DNA of 64,000 nucleotides, from assembly GCA_015664885.1 (NCBI GenBank), contig DQPL01000021.1, forward strand, positions 1-64,000, in the 5' to 3' direction. Positions 37,604-47,307 of this stretch are shown piece by piece. Position 1 is the stretch's first letter. Every line of letters begins with the position of its first letter. Under the pieces are notes generated by a model. It was not told the origin of the DNA and ran no database searches. It saw only the letters and a list, made by a program, of their open reading frames with translations. The stretch comes from Gemmatimonadota bacterium (GTDB taxonomy: Bacteria; Gemmatimonadota; Gemmatimonadetes; Longimicrobiales; Gaopeijiaceae). The position numbers were made by a program, and so were the translations under genes.

Positions 37604-38851
37604 TCACGCTTGCGCGCTCCCATTCGTGGCATCCGGGCCAAGTCGGACCACCAGTTGGCGGTCGGGATCGTAGAATTCGGCCGCGACACGGCATACGTCC
37701 TCGAGGGTCACCGAGTCGATCTTGTCGAGTAGGCCATCGAGCCCTAAGAACGGCTCCCGATGCAGCGCGAAGGAAGCCAGCCGGTACAGCCGCGCCCCGG
37801 TCGACTCCAGGGACAGCATGACTTGCCCCTTCACCTGCCTCTTGGTCTGCTCCAACTCGTCCGCGCTGAGTCCGAGATTGGCCATGCGGCTCATCTCAGC
37901 GGAGATCGCGTCGACCGCGGCATCCGCCGTCGCCGGCCGCGTTCCGACATACACTCCGGAAAGGCCCGACGCGCTGTAGAACGATTGGTAGGTGTACACG
38001 GAGTAGCAGAGTCCGAGCTCCTCCCTGATTTTCTGAAAAAGCCTGGAGCTCATGCCTCCGCCCAGCTCCGAAGAGAGCAGCGCGAGCGGGTACCGGTCCT
38101 TGTGCCCGTGCCCCGGAACCCCGGCCCCGAGCACCACATGTGTTTGTGCGGTCGAGCGTGCGATTCGGTGCTGGCCGGCGAGAGTAGGTCCGGGTATCGC
38201 GACGCGGTCGCTGGGCTCGCCCGTGGCCCGAGAGCCAAAAAGGCTGTGGACCGCCTCCACCAAGCGCTCGTGTTGCACGTTGCCGGCCGCGGCGACGACT
38301 AGGTTCTCACCGCCATAGGTTCGGGCGTGCAGTTCGCGTAGCGTGTCGATGCTCATGTCGGCGACCGACTCTTTCGTGCCCAGGATCGAACGGCCGTACG
38401 GGTGCCCAGCCCAGAGAAGATCGGAGTGGAGCTCGAAGACCAAATCGTCCGGCGTGTCCTCGACCTGTGCGATTTCCTCGAGCACGACCTCGCGCTCGAG
38501 CTCCAGATCCTCTGCCCGCAGCAGAGGATCCAATACCATGTCGGCCAGTACATCGAGTGCCTCGCCGATGTGCTCGTCCAGAACCCGGGCCTGATAGGAA
38601 GTGTGTTCGCGACTGGTATAAGCGTCGAGTGAGCCACCTAGGCCTTCGAGCGCCATCGCGATCTCGGCGGCCGAGCGTCGCTCTGTGCCCTTGAAGACCA
38701 TGTGCTCGAGCAAGTGGCTCACGCCCGTGTCCAACAACGGCTCGTGGGCCCCACCCTGGCGGATCCAAATACCGACGCTCGCCGAACGAACCGACGGTAT
38801 GTACTCGCTGAGCACGTGGATCCCACCGTCGAGAACCGACTCTTTCATCAT
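37604..38851 (-). CDS. M16 family zinc metallopeptidase
   Basis: A 415-residue peptidase of the M16B (PqqL/mitochondrial processing peptidase) family. The inverted zinc motif HLLEH is present at about residues 47-51. The third ligand Glu lies about 75 residues on, in EREVVLEEIAQ. RPATADAAVDAISAEM and GGGMSSRLFQKIREELGLCYSVY belong to the second half. It is the usual gene next to pnp. Two adjacent ATG codons (38851 and 38848) begin the protein. No signal peptide is visible, so it is probably cytoplasmic. Confidence 0.92.
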   Translation of the reverse strand: MMKESVLDGGIHVLSEYIPSVRSASVGIWIRQGGAHEPLLDTGVSHLLEHMVFKGTERRSAAEIAMALEGLGGSLDAYTSREHTSYQARVLDEHIGEALDVLADMVLDPLLRAEDLELEREVVLEEIAQVEDTPDDLVFELHSDLLWAGHPYGRSILGTKESVADMSIDTLRELHARTYGGENLVVAAAGNVQHERLVEAVHSLFGSRATGEPSDRVAIPGPTLAGQHRIARSTAQTHVVLGAGVPGHGHKDRYPLALLSSELGGGMSSRLFQKIREELGLCYSVYTYQSFYSASGLSGVYVGTRPATADAAVDAISAEMSRMANLGLSADELEQTKRQVKGQVMLSLESTGARLYRLASFALHREPFLGLDGLLDKIDSVTLEDVCRVAAEFYDPDRQLVVRLGPDATNGSAQA

Positions 38852-38907
38852 GTCAGTACCGTCCCCGGCGGCGCTCGACCCGGCACGCGTCTCAGTCAGT
38901 GGCGAAG

Positions 38908-38936
38908 CCAAAGAGAGCACGGGCGTATGCCCGTGC
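38908..38936 (-). terminator. Hairpin between pnp and the M16 peptidase gene
   Basis: A perfect 8-bp stem, GCACGGGC/GCCCGTGC (38917-38924 and 38929-38936), has a 4-base loop. On the minus strand TCTCTTTGG follows. It lies about 30 bases after the pnp stop and could partly terminate or protect the pnp transcript. Confidence 0.55.
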
Positions 38937-38967
38937 CCCCTCGTGGTCCTACTCGGCACCCGCCTGC

Positions 38968-41133
38968 TCAGGCGTCGGCGGTCTGAGCCGCCTCGTCCGC
39001 ACCCTCGGCCGCGTCGTCGCCGTTGTCGGCCGCGTCAGCAAGCTCCTCCTCCAAGGCGGCCTTTCTCGAGAGCCTGAGGCGACCCTTCTCGTCGATCGAG
39101 AGCAGCTTGACCTTGGTGATGTCGCCCTTCTTGAGCACATCCTCGGTCTTGTCGGTGCGTCCTTCCTGGAGCTCCGAGATGTGGCACAGGCCTTCGGTAC
39201 CAGGCATGATCTCGATGAAGGCACCGAACGTGGTGGTATTCTTCACCGGGCCCTCGTAGATCCGTCCTATCTCGGGGTCCTTCACGATCGCTTCGATCAT
39301 CTCCCGCGCCCGAGCTCCGGCCTCGCCCGACACCGCGGCGATCTTGACCAGACCGCTGTCGTCGATGTCGATCGTGGCACCCGACTCTTCCTGGATCGCC
39401 CGAATGGTCTTGCCCTTGGGGCCGATGATCTCACCGATCTTCTCGGGGTTGATCTGGATCGACACGATGCGCGGCGCGTAGGCGGAGAGGTCGTCGCGCG
39501 CCTCGCTGAGCACCTGGTCCATCAGGTCCAGAATGTGCAGCCGAGCCTTGTGCGCGCGCTCGAGAGCTACTTTGAGGACGTCGACCGTCAGACCTTGGAT
39601 CTTGATGTCCATCTGGATCGAGGTCACACCGTCACGCGTGCCGGCGACCTTGAAGTCCATGTCACCGAGTGCATCCTCGAGCCCGAGGATGTCGGTGAGA
39701 ATGGCGAGCTCGTCGCCTTCTTGGATCAGGCCCATCGCCACGCCCGCGCACGGGCCTTTGATGGGAACGCCGGCGTCCATGAGCGCGAGCGAAGAACCGC
39801 AGACCGTCGCCATGGAGGACGAACCGTTCGACTCCAGGATGTCCGACACGATCCGGATCGTATAAGGGAAGTCGTCGTACGCGGGCAACAGCGGTTGGAT
39901 CGCGCGCTCCGCCAGGTTGCCGTGGCCAACCTCACGCCGTGACGTGCCACGGAACGGCTTGGCCTCACCGACCGAGAAGGGCGGGAAGTTGTAGTGCAGC
40001 ATGAACGACTTGGTGACCTCCTCTCGGGTGTCGATGGAGTCGATGCGCTGCTCGTCGCGCGACGTGCCCAGTGTCACCACCGCGAGCGCCTGGGTCTGAC
40101 CACGCGTAAAGAGCGAGGAACCGTGCGTGCGTGGAAGCACACCGACCTCACTCGTGATCTGACGGATGTCTTCCAAACCACGTCCGTCGGCGCGTTCGCC
40201 CTTATCGAGGATCTGGCGACGCATGGTCGTCTTCTCGATGCCGCGCAGGATCTCGCCGATGTCCTTCGCGTGCTCGGCGTACTGCTCGTCCTCTTCGGTG
40301 AGCGTCGCGACGACGTCTTCGGTCACCGCGGCCATCGCCTGATTCCGCTCCTGCTTGTCACCGAGGTTGAGGGCCTCAGCCACCTTGGCGGCAGCCATAC
40401 CTTCGACCTTTTCCTTCAGGTCGGCATCGGGTGCGGTCGACGTCCACTCCATGTCCGGCACGCGATGGCCTTCGAGAAGCTCGTCCTGGAACGCGCACAG
40501 CTCTTTGATGCCTGCATGCGCGACCTCGAGCGCTTCGAGAATCTCACTCTCCGGCACCTCGAGAGCGCCGCCCTCGACCATCGTGATCGCTTCCGCGGAG
40601 CCCGCTACGACGATGTCGACGTCGGAGTACTCGAGCTGCTGGAAGGTCGGGTTCAGCACCCAGGTGTCCTTGATGCGGCCCACTCGGACCGAGGCCACCG
40701 TCGTGTTGAACGGGATCTTCGACATGTTGAGCGCCACCGAGGCACCCAGCATGGCGAGCACGTCGGCATCGTTTTCCTGGTCCGCGGACAGAATGAAGCA
40801 GGCGACCTGCGTCTCGTTTCTGAACCCCTCCGGAAACAGGGGCCTGATGGGCCGATCGATGCAGCGCGCGGCGAGAATCTCCTTCTCGCCAGGCCGCCCT
40901 TCGCGCTTGAAGAAGCCGCCGGGGATCTTGCCCGCAGCGTACGACTTCTCGCGATACTCGATGGTGAGGGGGAAAAATGGGAGGTGGGTTGGCCTGTCCT
41001 GCACTGTGGTCGCAACCAGCACCACCGTATCGCCGTACTGCACGAGGCAAGAGCCTTGCGCGAGTTTGGCCATACGGCCGATTTCGAGCGACAGTGTCCG
41101 TCCTGCGAACTGGCGCTCCATCCTTTGAATCAT
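38968..41133 (-). CDS. pnp: Polyribonucleotide nucleotidyltransferase (PNPase)
   Basis: A 721-residue phosphorolytic 3'-5' exoribonuclease. It has two RNase PH domains (FFKREGRPGEKEILAARCIDRPIRPLFPEGF in the first, RRVGHG-type RREVGHGNLAERAI in the second), a linking helical region, then a KH domain (KIGEIIGPKGKTIRAIQEESGA) and a C-terminal S1 domain (GRIYEGPVKNTTTFGAFIEI). An acidic tail follows. It is in the normal place after rpsO. The 229-base leader contains a strong stem-loop of the sort used for PNPase autoregulation. Confidence 0.97.
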   Translation of the reverse strand: MIQRMERQFAGRTLSLEIGRMAKLAQGSCLVQYGDTVVLVATTVQDRPTHLPFFPLTIEYREKSYAAGKIPGGFFKREGRPGEKEILAARCIDRPIRPLFPEGFRNETQVACFILSADQENDADVLAMLGASVALNMSKIPFNTTVASVRVGRIKDTWVLNPTFQQLEYSDVDIVVAGSAEAITMVEGGALEVPESEILEALEVAHAGIKELCAFQDELLEGHRVPDMEWTSTAPDADLKEKVEGMAAAKVAEALNLGDKQERNQAMAAVTEDVVATLTEEDEQYAEHAKDIGEILRGIEKTTMRRQILDKGERADGRGLEDIRQITSEVGVLPRTHGSSLFTRGQTQALAVVTLGTSRDEQRIDSIDTREEVTKSFMLHYNFPPFSVGEAKPFRGTSRREVGHGNLAERAIQPLLPAYDDFPYTIRIVSDILESNGSSSMATVCGSSLALMDAGVPIKGPCAGVAMGLIQEGDELAILTDILGLEDALGDMDFKVAGTRDGVTSIQMDIKIQGLTVDVLKVALERAHKARLHILDLMDQVLSEARDDLSAYAPRIVSIQINPEKIGEIIGPKGKTIRAIQEESGATIDIDDSGLVKIAAVSGEAGARAREMIEAIVKDPEIGRIYEGPVKNTTTFGAFIEIMPGTEGLCHISELQEGRTDKTEDVLKKGDITKVKLLSIDEKGRLRLSRKAALEEELADAADNGDDAAEGADEAAQTADA

Positions 41134-41242
41134 GTTGTTCTACTCACTTCGGTTTCGGCCGGGGAACATCCCCAGCCTCGGATTGAATGCCGAGTTGCCG
41201 TGGGACCGGAGGAGAGAGCGACCGCCGCGAGGGGCACGCGGG

Positions 41243-41265
41243 CACCCACGCAAAAAGCGTGGGTC
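41243..41265 (-). promoter_or_regulatory. Stem-loop in the pnp leader
   Basis: An 8-bp perfect stem, ACCCACGC (41244-41251) with GCGTGGGT (41257-41264), has an AAAAA loop. It lies about 110 bases 5' of the pnp start and after the rpsO terminator. In other bacteria PNPase represses its own synthesis through leader hairpins; that role here is inferred. Confidence 0.45.
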
Positions 41266-41332
41266 GCGTGAGCCCGTTTCCGCGGCCAAATCGTAGGCCG
41301 TCTCCCGACCGAGGCGCACAACCGCTTCGGCT

Positions 41333-41358
41333 GAAAAAAACTGAGGCGATCGCCTCAG
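41333..41358 (-). terminator. Rho-independent terminator after rpsO
   Basis: The 18-base perfect palindrome CTGAGGCGATCGCCTCAG (41341-41358) is followed on the minus strand by a run of about seven T. It starts 5 bases after the rpsO stop and is a textbook intrinsic terminator. Confidence 0.92.
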
Positions 41359-41362
41359 CGTA

Positions 41363-41623
41363 CTAATGTCGCAAGCCCAGATCCTTGATCAGGCTGCGGT
41401 ACTTCTCGATGTCCGTCTTCTTCATGTACTCGAGAAGGCGACGCCGACGCCCGACCATCTTGAGCAGGCCGCGGCGGCTGTGGTGATCCTTCTTATGGTC
41501 GTCGAAATGGCCTCGGAGATCGTTGATTCGAGCCGTAAGGATCGCGATCTGGACCGGGGTGCTTCCACGATCGTTGTCGTGGAGCTGATACTTCTGAATA
41601 ACTTCTTCCTTGACGATCGCCAT
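41363..41623 (-). CDS. rpsO: 30S ribosomal protein S15
   Basis: An 86-residue S15 with the conserved [49 protein letters not shown] and a short C-terminal helix. It binds the central domain of 16S rRNA early in 30S assembly and often represses its own translation. It is the last gene before the strong terminator and lies 93 bases after ribF, room for its own promoter. Confidence 0.98.
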   Translation of the reverse strand: MAIVKEEVIQKYQLHDNDRGSTPVQIAILTARINDLRGHFDDHKKDHHSRRGLLKMVGRRRRLLEYMKKTDIEKYRSLIKDLGLRH

Positions 41624-41716
41624 TGGGCGTCGGCCTCCTCGAGAGTCAGTCGCTGCAAGGGAAGCGAGAGCGCTGGACCACGAAAGCGGAAGCGCCGTTG
41701 TTTGTTAGCCCATAAG

Positions 41717-42667
41717 CTAGGCAAACTCCGAATCCTCGTCTACCACGTGGCGAGCCAGGTCGACGTCTGCCCGCATTTGATCGATCAGCGCTCCCACGCT
41801 GTCGAACGGCAGAACCGGCCTCAGATACTGCACGAAGTCGATCCTCACGGCCTCGCCGTAGATGTCGCCTTCGAAGTCGAGCAGGTGCAACTCGATGCTA
41901 GGGGGAGACCCAGCGAAGGTCGGTCGCGGACCCAGGTGCAAGGCTCCTACATACGTACCGCGCTTGAGCACGCCCCGAACGGCGTAGATCCCCGAGGGCG
42001 GAATCAACTTGTCGCTCGCCGAGACCTCGAGATTGGCGGTCGGAAAACCTAACCCCTTGCCGCGCCCGTCCCCGCGAACGACTACACCGCGAATGGAGTA
42101 GGGCCTCCCCAGACACATGCGGGCCTCCTCCATGCGCCCGGCTGCAACCGCGGCGCGAATCCGTGTGGAGGAGACAGCCTCTTCCCCCGCCTCCACCGGC
42201 GGTACCACGTCGACGTCGAAGCCGAGGTCGGCTCCGATCTCGCGCAGCGTGTCGGCGTTGCCGGAGCGATCACGGCCAAAGCCATGGTCGAACCCGATCA
42301 CGAGCTCCTCCACATGCAGGCGGTCGACCAGGATTTCCTCGACGAACCGGCGAGGCGAGTAGCGCGACAATGTTTCGGTAAATGCGATGAAGACCGCGTA
42401 CTCGAGCCCGCTCTCCGCGAGGATCTCCTTTTTCTCGAGTGGTGTCGTCAGCAGAGGCGGCGCATGCTCGGGCCGTACGATACGCAGAGGGTGCGGATCG
42501 AAGGTCACGAGGACGCTGCGGCGATTGGTGGCTCGCGCGCGCTCTCGGATCTCCTCGAGCACAGCCCAATGTCCGCGGTGCACACCGTCGAATGTACCCA
42601 CCGTCACGACGGTGCCTTTGTCCGTGGGCAAGCCCGGTGGGTACGCCCAGCGCACGGTTCCGCTCAT
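41717..42667 (-). CDS. ribF: Bifunctional riboflavin kinase / FAD synthetase
   Basis: A 316-residue enzyme making FMN and FAD. The N-terminal adenylyltransferase domain has the nucleotidyltransferase motif GTFDGVHRGHWAVL, LVTFDPHPLRI and IGFDHGFGRDRSG. The C-terminal kinase domain has RGDGRGKGLGFPTANLE and HLGPRPTF. It overlaps truB by 4 bases. The rbfA-truB-ribF-rpsO order is the conserved bacterial arrangement. Confidence 0.96.
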   Translation of the reverse strand: MSGTVRWAYPPGLPTDKGTVVTVGTFDGVHRGHWAVLEEIRERARATNRRSVLVTFDPHPLRIVRPEHAPPLLTTPLEKKEILAESGLEYAVFIAFTETLSRYSPRRFVEEILVDRLHVEELVIGFDHGFGRDRSGNADTLREIGADLGFDVDVVPPVEAGEEAVSSTRIRAAVAAGRMEEARMCLGRPYSIRGVVVRGDGRGKGLGFPTANLEVSASDKLIPPSGIYAVRGVLKRGTYVGALHLGPRPTFAGSPPSIELHLLDFEGDIYGEAVRIDFVQYLRPVLPFDSVGALIDQMRADVDLARHVVDEDSEFA

Positions 42668-43539
42668 GGCAGGAATACCTTCTCAGGCCTGAGAGCGCCG
42701 TCACGAACTCGGGCGATCGCCACCAGCCGGCCGTCGTATTCCACGGCGACGTGCCCGCCGTCTGCCGTCTCTGGCGCGTCGACCGTTTGACCGAACGCGA
42801 GTCGGTCACGGCCCTGCTCATCGACAACGACAGCCGGTAGGTGCCCGAGTGCTTCCAGCGGTGACAGCGCAGCCCTCGATACCACCTCGGGGTCCTCGAG
42901 CTGGGAAGGAGTGATCGCCTGTTCCAGGGTGTGCGACCCGATCGACGTCCTCCTGAGTCCGGTGAGGTGCGCTCCTACCCCTAGCGCCTCTCCGATGTCG
43001 CGTGCCAGGGACCGTACGTAGGTCCCAGTCGAGCAACACACCCGGAATTCCATGAAAGGCAGGTCGAGTGAGCGCAGCTCGAGCTCATGGACCGTGATCT
43101 GTCGCGCCGCCAAATCGACGTGTTCTCCACGACGCGCGCGCCGATGCATGGCCACGCCGTCGACTTTCTTCGCCGAGAACTGCGGAGGGACTTGATCGAT
43201 GTCGCCCTTGAAGGCCTGCATTGCGGTGACTACAGCGTCGCGTTTCAGATCGGCCCATCCGGGGCGTTCCTCGCCGGGCTCGCCGTCGCGGTCTTCAGTG
43301 TCGGTCGTGATACCGAGGCGAGCGACGGCGTCGTAGGACTTTGCCAAGCCGGTGAAATACTCGGCAAGCCGGGTCGCCTTCCCGATACAGAGCAACAAGA
43401 GTCCGGAAGCGAACGGATCCAACGTGCCTGTGTGTCCGACCTTTCGGATGCCCAAGGCCTTCCTCGCCATCGCCACCACGTCGTGCGAGGTTGGCCCTTC
43501 CGGCTTGTCCAGCGGAAGGACGATGTCGAGCCTGGTCAC
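42664..43539 (-). CDS. truB: tRNA pseudouridine(55) synthase
   Basis: A 291-residue pseudouridine synthase modifying U55 in the T loop of tRNAs. Signatures are LDKPEGPTSHDVV, VGHTGTLDPFASGLLLLCIGKATRLAEY (catalytic Asp in GTLDP), VDGVAMHRRARRGE and VCCSTGTYVRSLARDIGEALG. The C-terminal part is a PUA-like extension. It overlaps its neighbours by 4 bases on both sides. Confidence 0.97.
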   Translation of the reverse strand: MTRLDIVLPLDKPEGPTSHDVVAMARKALGIRKVGHTGTLDPFASGLLLLCIGKATRLAEYFTGLAKSYDAVARLGITTDTEDRDGEPGEERPGWADLKRDAVVTAMQAFKGDIDQVPPQFSAKKVDGVAMHRRARRGEHVDLAARQITVHELELRSLDLPFMEFRVCCSTGTYVRSLARDIGEALGVGAHLTGLRRTSIGSHTLEQAITPSQLEDPEVVSRAALSPLEALGHLPAVVVDEQGRDRLAFGQTVDAPETADGGHVAVEYDGRLVAIARVRDGALRPEKVFLP

Positions 43540-43934
43540 TCCGAGCTCTCGGGCGGGGTCTCCGCGTCGACCTCGACCGTCTCTTCCTCCGGCACGTCCA
43601 CCTCCGACAGCAGCTGCTCGATCCGACGTGCGTGCTCCATGGACCGGTCTTCGCGGAAGCGCAGTTCAGGGATCCGGCGGATGTGCAGAATGCGGCCGAG
43701 CAGCCCACGCAGGAACGGCGCTGCAGCTTCGAGCCCAGCAAGCGTCTCCTTGAACTCGGCCTCATCGCCGATTATGCGAACGAAGACGCGCGCGGATCCG
43801 AGGTCAGACGCCATCTCCACGGCCGTTACAGTGACCACGCCCACACGCGGGTCCCTGACCTGCGTGCGGATGAGCTCTGAAAGTTCACGTTTGAGTTGCT
43901 CGTTGAGGCGAGCCACGCGCTTGGATGCCATCAA
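43536..43934 (-). CDS. rbfA: 30S ribosome-binding factor A
   Basis: A 132-residue KH-fold assembly factor for the 30S subunit. It shows RVARLNEQLKRELSELIRTQVRDPRVGVVTVT, the FKETLAGLEAAAPFLRGLLGRILHIRRIPELRF segment and RSMEHARRIEQLL. An acidic tail follows. It is coupled to DUF503 and truB by 4-base overlaps. Confidence 0.96.
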   Translation of the reverse strand: MMASKRVARLNEQLKRELSELIRTQVRDPRVGVVTVTAVEMASDLGSARVFVRIIGDEAEFKETLAGLEAAAPFLRGLLGRILHIRRIPELRFREDRSMEHARRIEQLLSEVDVPEEETVEVDAETPPESSE

Positions 43935-44209
43935 TAAATCTCTCGGCGCACACCGGTGATCAGCGCGCCGTGGTTCTCTACGAAGCGATCGATCTTATCG
44001 AGCGCGGACTCTGCGAGGCGTCTATCGGATGCGACCAAGGCGACCGTGATCTGGGCACGTGCGTGTACGTCCTGAAAGTCGGTCTCGGCCACGGACACAT
44101 TGAACTTGTGCATGAGCCGATCACGGAGCGAGCGAATCACCGATCGCTTCTCCTTGAGAGAGGAGCAGCCCGGCAGTGCTAGATCCCAGGTCAGTGAAGC
44201 GACGACCAT
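43931..44209 (-). CDS. DUF503 (YlxP-like) protein
   Basis: A 92-residue DUF503 protein. The family signature LPGCSSLKEKRSVIRSLRDRLMHKFNVSVAE is clear, and the rest (QITVALVASDRRLAESALDKIDRFVE) matches the ferredoxin-like fold. It lies between infB and rbfA as in Firmicutes ylxP. A ribosome-biogenesis role is suspected from context; the biochemical function is not established. Confidence 0.9.
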   Translation of the reverse strand: MVVASLTWDLALPGCSSLKEKRSVIRSLRDRLMHKFNVSVAETDFQDVHARAQITVALVASDRRLAESALDKIDRFVENHGALITGVRREIY

Positions 44210-44221
44210 GGCACCACCTAC

Positions 44222-46960
44222 CTACTGGCTGGCCTCAGCCAAAGTCCGGGCGATCTCTTCGATGGTGTAGCACTCGATGACATCTCCGACCTTGATGTCG
44301 TTGAAGTTCAGGATGCCGATACCGCACTCGAAGCTCTCCCGGACCTCCTTGACGTCGTCCTTGAAACGCTTCAGTGACGAGATCTCACCGTCGTAGACCA
44401 CGATGCCGTCACGGATCAAACGCCCGTGTCCCTTGCGATCGATACGGCCTTCGATGACATAACAACCAGCAATGGTCCCAACCTTGCTGACCCTGAATAT
44501 CTCTCGCACCTCCGCAGTGCCCTCGATGGTCTCCCGCCTCTCGGGCGCGAGCAGTCCCTCGAGCGCCGCGGTCACCTCGGCGACCGCCTCGTAGATGATG
44601 TCGTAGGTGCGGATGTCCACATCTTTCCGCTCCGCCTCGAGTCGCGCCGAAGTCTGCGGCCGCACGCCCAGACCTATGATGACCGCGCCCGACGCCTGTG
44701 CCAGCAACACATCGGACTCATTGATCGCACCAACCGCGCGGTGAATGATCTCGACCTTCACTTCGTCGGTACCGAGCTGCTCGAGCGAATCGGAAAGCGC
44801 CTGCACGGAGCCGTCCACATCGCCCTTGATGACGAGCGGAAGCGTCGAGGCCTTGCCCTCCGCAGCCAGCGCACCGAAGTCACCGAGCTTGACTCCGCGC
44901 TCACGAATGCGTAGCTGCTTCTCGCGGTCGAGCCGCTGCCGGTCCGTTGCGATCTCAGCTGCCTTGACCGCTTCCATGGCCTGGAAGAGGTCACCCGCCT
45001 GCGGCACACCGCCGGCGCCCAGAACCTGAACCGGCGTGGCCGGCCCGACCTCTTCGACGTTCTGACCGCGCTCGTCGAGCAGAGCTCGCACCCGGCCGTC
45101 ATACAGGCCGCATATGAACGAGTCCCCAACGCGTAGCGTGCCGGCCTGCACGAGCACGGTAACCATCGGACCCTTACCGATATCCAGCTGAGCCTCGATC
45201 ACCGTGCCCTGCGCAGCACGATTCGGGTTGGCCTTCAGTTCGAGCATTTCGGCCTGAAGCAGCACTTTGTCCAATAGGTCGTCCACACCCTCGCCCGTCT
45301 TCGCCGAGAGCTCCGCGGATAGCACGTCACCCCCGAAGTCTTCCACATTGATGGCGTGCTGGAGCAGCTGTTGCTTGACCCGAGCGGGATCGGACGCAGG
45401 CAGGTCAACCTTGTTGATGGCCACCACGATCGGCACGCCAGCGTTCTTCGCGTGACTGATCGCCTCGATGGTCTGAGGCATCACCGAGTCGTCCGCCGCG
45501 ACGATCAGCACGACGATGTCGGTGACGTCGGCGCCGCGCGCGCGCATCGCGGTGAAGGCGGCATGCCCCGGAGTGTCGAGGAAGCTGATGCTGCGGCCGC
45601 CGCCGATGTCGACATGATAGGCGCCGATGTGCTGTGTGATTCCGCCCGCCTCTCCCGCCACCACGTTCGTGGACCGGATGCGGTCGAGCAGAAGCGTCTT
45701 TCCATGATCGACGTGGCCCATCACGGTCACGACGGGGGGCCGTGGCAAGAGGTCTTCCGGGGCGTCCTGCACGACCGCAAGCTCCGGCCCCGCCACGTAC
45801 GCTTCTTCCCGAACCGCGGTGTAGTTGAACTCTTCCAGCAGCATCTCGATCTGGTCGAAGTCGAGGCGTTGGTTGATCGTGACGAGCAACCCGAGGCTCT
45901 TGAAGGCAGAGCCGATGATGTCCGTGGAGGTCACGTCGACGAGCTCGGCGAGCTCGGCGACTGTCAGGAACTCGTTAACGCGTACGGTTGTGCGCTCCCG
46001 CTCCACCTCCTCCCTCTGCAGCTCTTCCTTGGCCTCTACCTCCTGCGCTGAAAGCCTCCCCTTCTTACGACGGCGCTTCTTACCACCACCTTTTATTTCC
46101 GCCATGACCCGCTGGATGTTGGACTGTACCGCGTCCTTGTCCACGCGTTGGCGTTTCCCCTTTTTGCCTCGGTCCTTGCCCGCGCGCCGACCGTCGGGGG
46201 TGTACCCTTCTGCCTGGATCCGTACTTGGCCACCCGGACCGGCACTCGCGGCGGGTGCTGGACTCGGCCTACGAATCGTCCGCACCGGCCCATCAGGCGC
46301 ACCCGCACGGGCCGGTGATGGGGGCGGCGCGGCCGCGGCCGCCGGCTCCGACTCCAGAACGAACGCCTCTTCGGCGCCGGAACTTTGCTCAGCGCCTTCC
46401 GCCGCAGCGTCGTCGGCAACAGCAGCATCGCGGTCCGTGTCCTCCGAGGCGTCGTCGCCCTTCAATGGCGCGTCGGCGGCGGCCATCGGAGCGCCATCGT
46501 CGCCGACGACGGAGGTATCCGTCGAGGCGTCCTCATCGTCCGCGGCGGCGTCGCGGGCCGTCTCGATGGCGGCCCCAGCCGGGGTGTCGTCGTCGGTGGA
46601 CTCGTCCGCGGCGGCCGCAACCTGGTCGTCCTTCGCCTCGTCTCCGGTCAGCCCCGACTCGGTACCATCGACCGACTGCTCGGTCTCTTCGGGCTCCGAC
46701 TCGACCACGTTCGCTTTTCGGCGCCGGCGACGACGCTTGGTAGGCGATGGCGCAGCCTCTTCAAGGGCGGCTTGGATCGCCACCGCTGGATCGCCGCCTG
46801 TTGCCCGCCGCTCACGCTCAACTTTCGCAAGCACCTTGTCATGTTGACCAGCGGTGATCATCGCGTCCCTGTCCGCCACGGGAATCCCCATTTGGCGAAG
46901 CAAGGAAACGAGCGCCTTGGCATCGACGCTGAGTTCCTTCGCTAACTCGATAACCCGCAT
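44222..46960 (-). CDS. infB: Translation initiation factor IF-2
   Basis: A 912-residue GTPase that places initiator tRNA on the 30S subunit. The N-terminal IF2-N domain ([25 protein letters not shown]) is followed by a long low-complexity acidic/Ala/Pro region (about 75-240) and a basic [13 protein letters not shown] stretch. The G domain follows with [16 protein letters not shown] and [10 protein letters not shown], then domains II, III and the initiator-tRNA-binding C2 domain ([20 protein letters not shown]). Length and order are normal. Confidence 0.97.
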   Translation of the reverse strand: MRVIELAKELSVDAKALVSLLRQMGIPVADRDAMITAGQHDKVLAKVERERRATGGDPAVAIQAALEEAAPSPTKRRRRRRKANVVESEPEETEQSVDGTESGLTGDEAKDDQVAAAADESTDDDTPAGAAIETARDAAADDEDASTDTSVVGDDGAPMAAADAPLKGDDASEDTDRDAAVADDAAAEGAEQSSGAEEAFVLESEPAAAAAPPPSPARAGAPDGPVRTIRRPSPAPAASAGPGGQVRIQAEGYTPDGRRAGKDRGKKGKRQRVDKDAVQSNIQRVMAEIKGGGKKRRRKKGRLSAQEVEAKEELQREEVERERTTVRVNEFLTVAELAELVDVTSTDIIGSAFKSLGLLVTINQRLDFDQIEMLLEEFNYTAVREEAYVAGPELAVVQDAPEDLLPRPPVVTVMGHVDHGKTLLLDRIRSTNVVAGEAGGITQHIGAYHVDIGGGRSISFLDTPGHAAFTAMRARGADVTDIVVLIVAADDSVMPQTIEAISHAKNAGVPIVVAINKVDLPASDPARVKQQLLQHAINVEDFGGDVLSAELSAKTGEGVDDLLDKVLLQAEMLELKANPNRAAQGTVIEAQLDIGKGPMVTVLVQAGTLRVGDSFICGLYDGRVRALLDERGQNVEEVGPATPVQVLGAGGVPQAGDLFQAMEAVKAAEIATDRQRLDREKQLRIRERGVKLGDFGALAAEGKASTLPLVIKGDVDGSVQALSDSLEQLGTDEVKVEIIHRAVGAINESDVLLAQASGAVIIGLGVRPQTSARLEAERKDVDIRTYDIIYEAVAEVTAALEGLLAPERRETIEGTAEVREIFRVSKVGTIAGCYVIEGRIDRKGHGRLIRDGIVVYDGEISSLKRFKDDVKEVRESFECGIGILNFNDIKVGDVIECYTIEEIARTLAEASQ

Positions 46961-46968
46961 TCTGTTCG

Positions 46969-47307
46969 CTAATCCTCCACTTCGCGTGCGACCGCATCGT
47001 TCAGATCTTGAAGCAGCCGTGTGGCGAGCGATTCATCCGTGACCGCTAACGCTGCAACCGGAGCCTTCCCAATGGCAGCACCCAACGTGGCTCGATCCCC
47101 CAGGATAACCTGAGGGATCGGCCGGTTGCTCAATTCCTTCCGTATTTTATCCAACTGGACGCGCGAAGCGTCCCCAGCCATCAAAACCAACCGGGCCTCT
47201 CCTCGACGGATCGCCCGGCGGGTGGCATCCGTACCCGGAGCTACCGCACCGGCCCGTCGGGCCAGGCCCAGCAATCGGAAGACCTCAGGCCTCCCCTTCC
47301 CCTTCAA
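46969..47307 (-). CDS. L7Ae/YlxQ-like RNA-binding protein
   Basis: A 112-residue L7Ae/S12e-fold protein with RLLGLARRAGAVAPGT, RRAIRRGEARLVLMAGDAS and the C-terminal LATRLLQDLN. These bind kink-turn RNA. Two TTG starts are possible. TTG 47307 is preceded by a perfect AGGAGGT with 5-base spacing and overlaps nusA by 23 bases. TTG 47274 has only GAGG before it. YlxQ normally follows ylxR (DUF448), but no ylxR lies between this gene and nusA. Confidence 0.82.
   Translation of the reverse strand: MKGKGRPEVFRLLGLARRAGAVAPGTDATRRAIRRGEARLVLMAGDASRVQLDKIRKELSNRPIPQVILGDRATLGAAIGKAPVAALAVTDESLATRLLQDLNDAVAREVED

Noticed and set aside
41134-41362. tRNA or small RNA gene in the pnp leader
   Set aside because: No cloverleaf; only the two hairpins reported are seen.
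45825-46847. A 340-codon plus-strand open frame opposite infB
   Set aside because: Ser/Ala/Arg-rich composition typical of an antisense shadow of the IF-2 low-complexity region.
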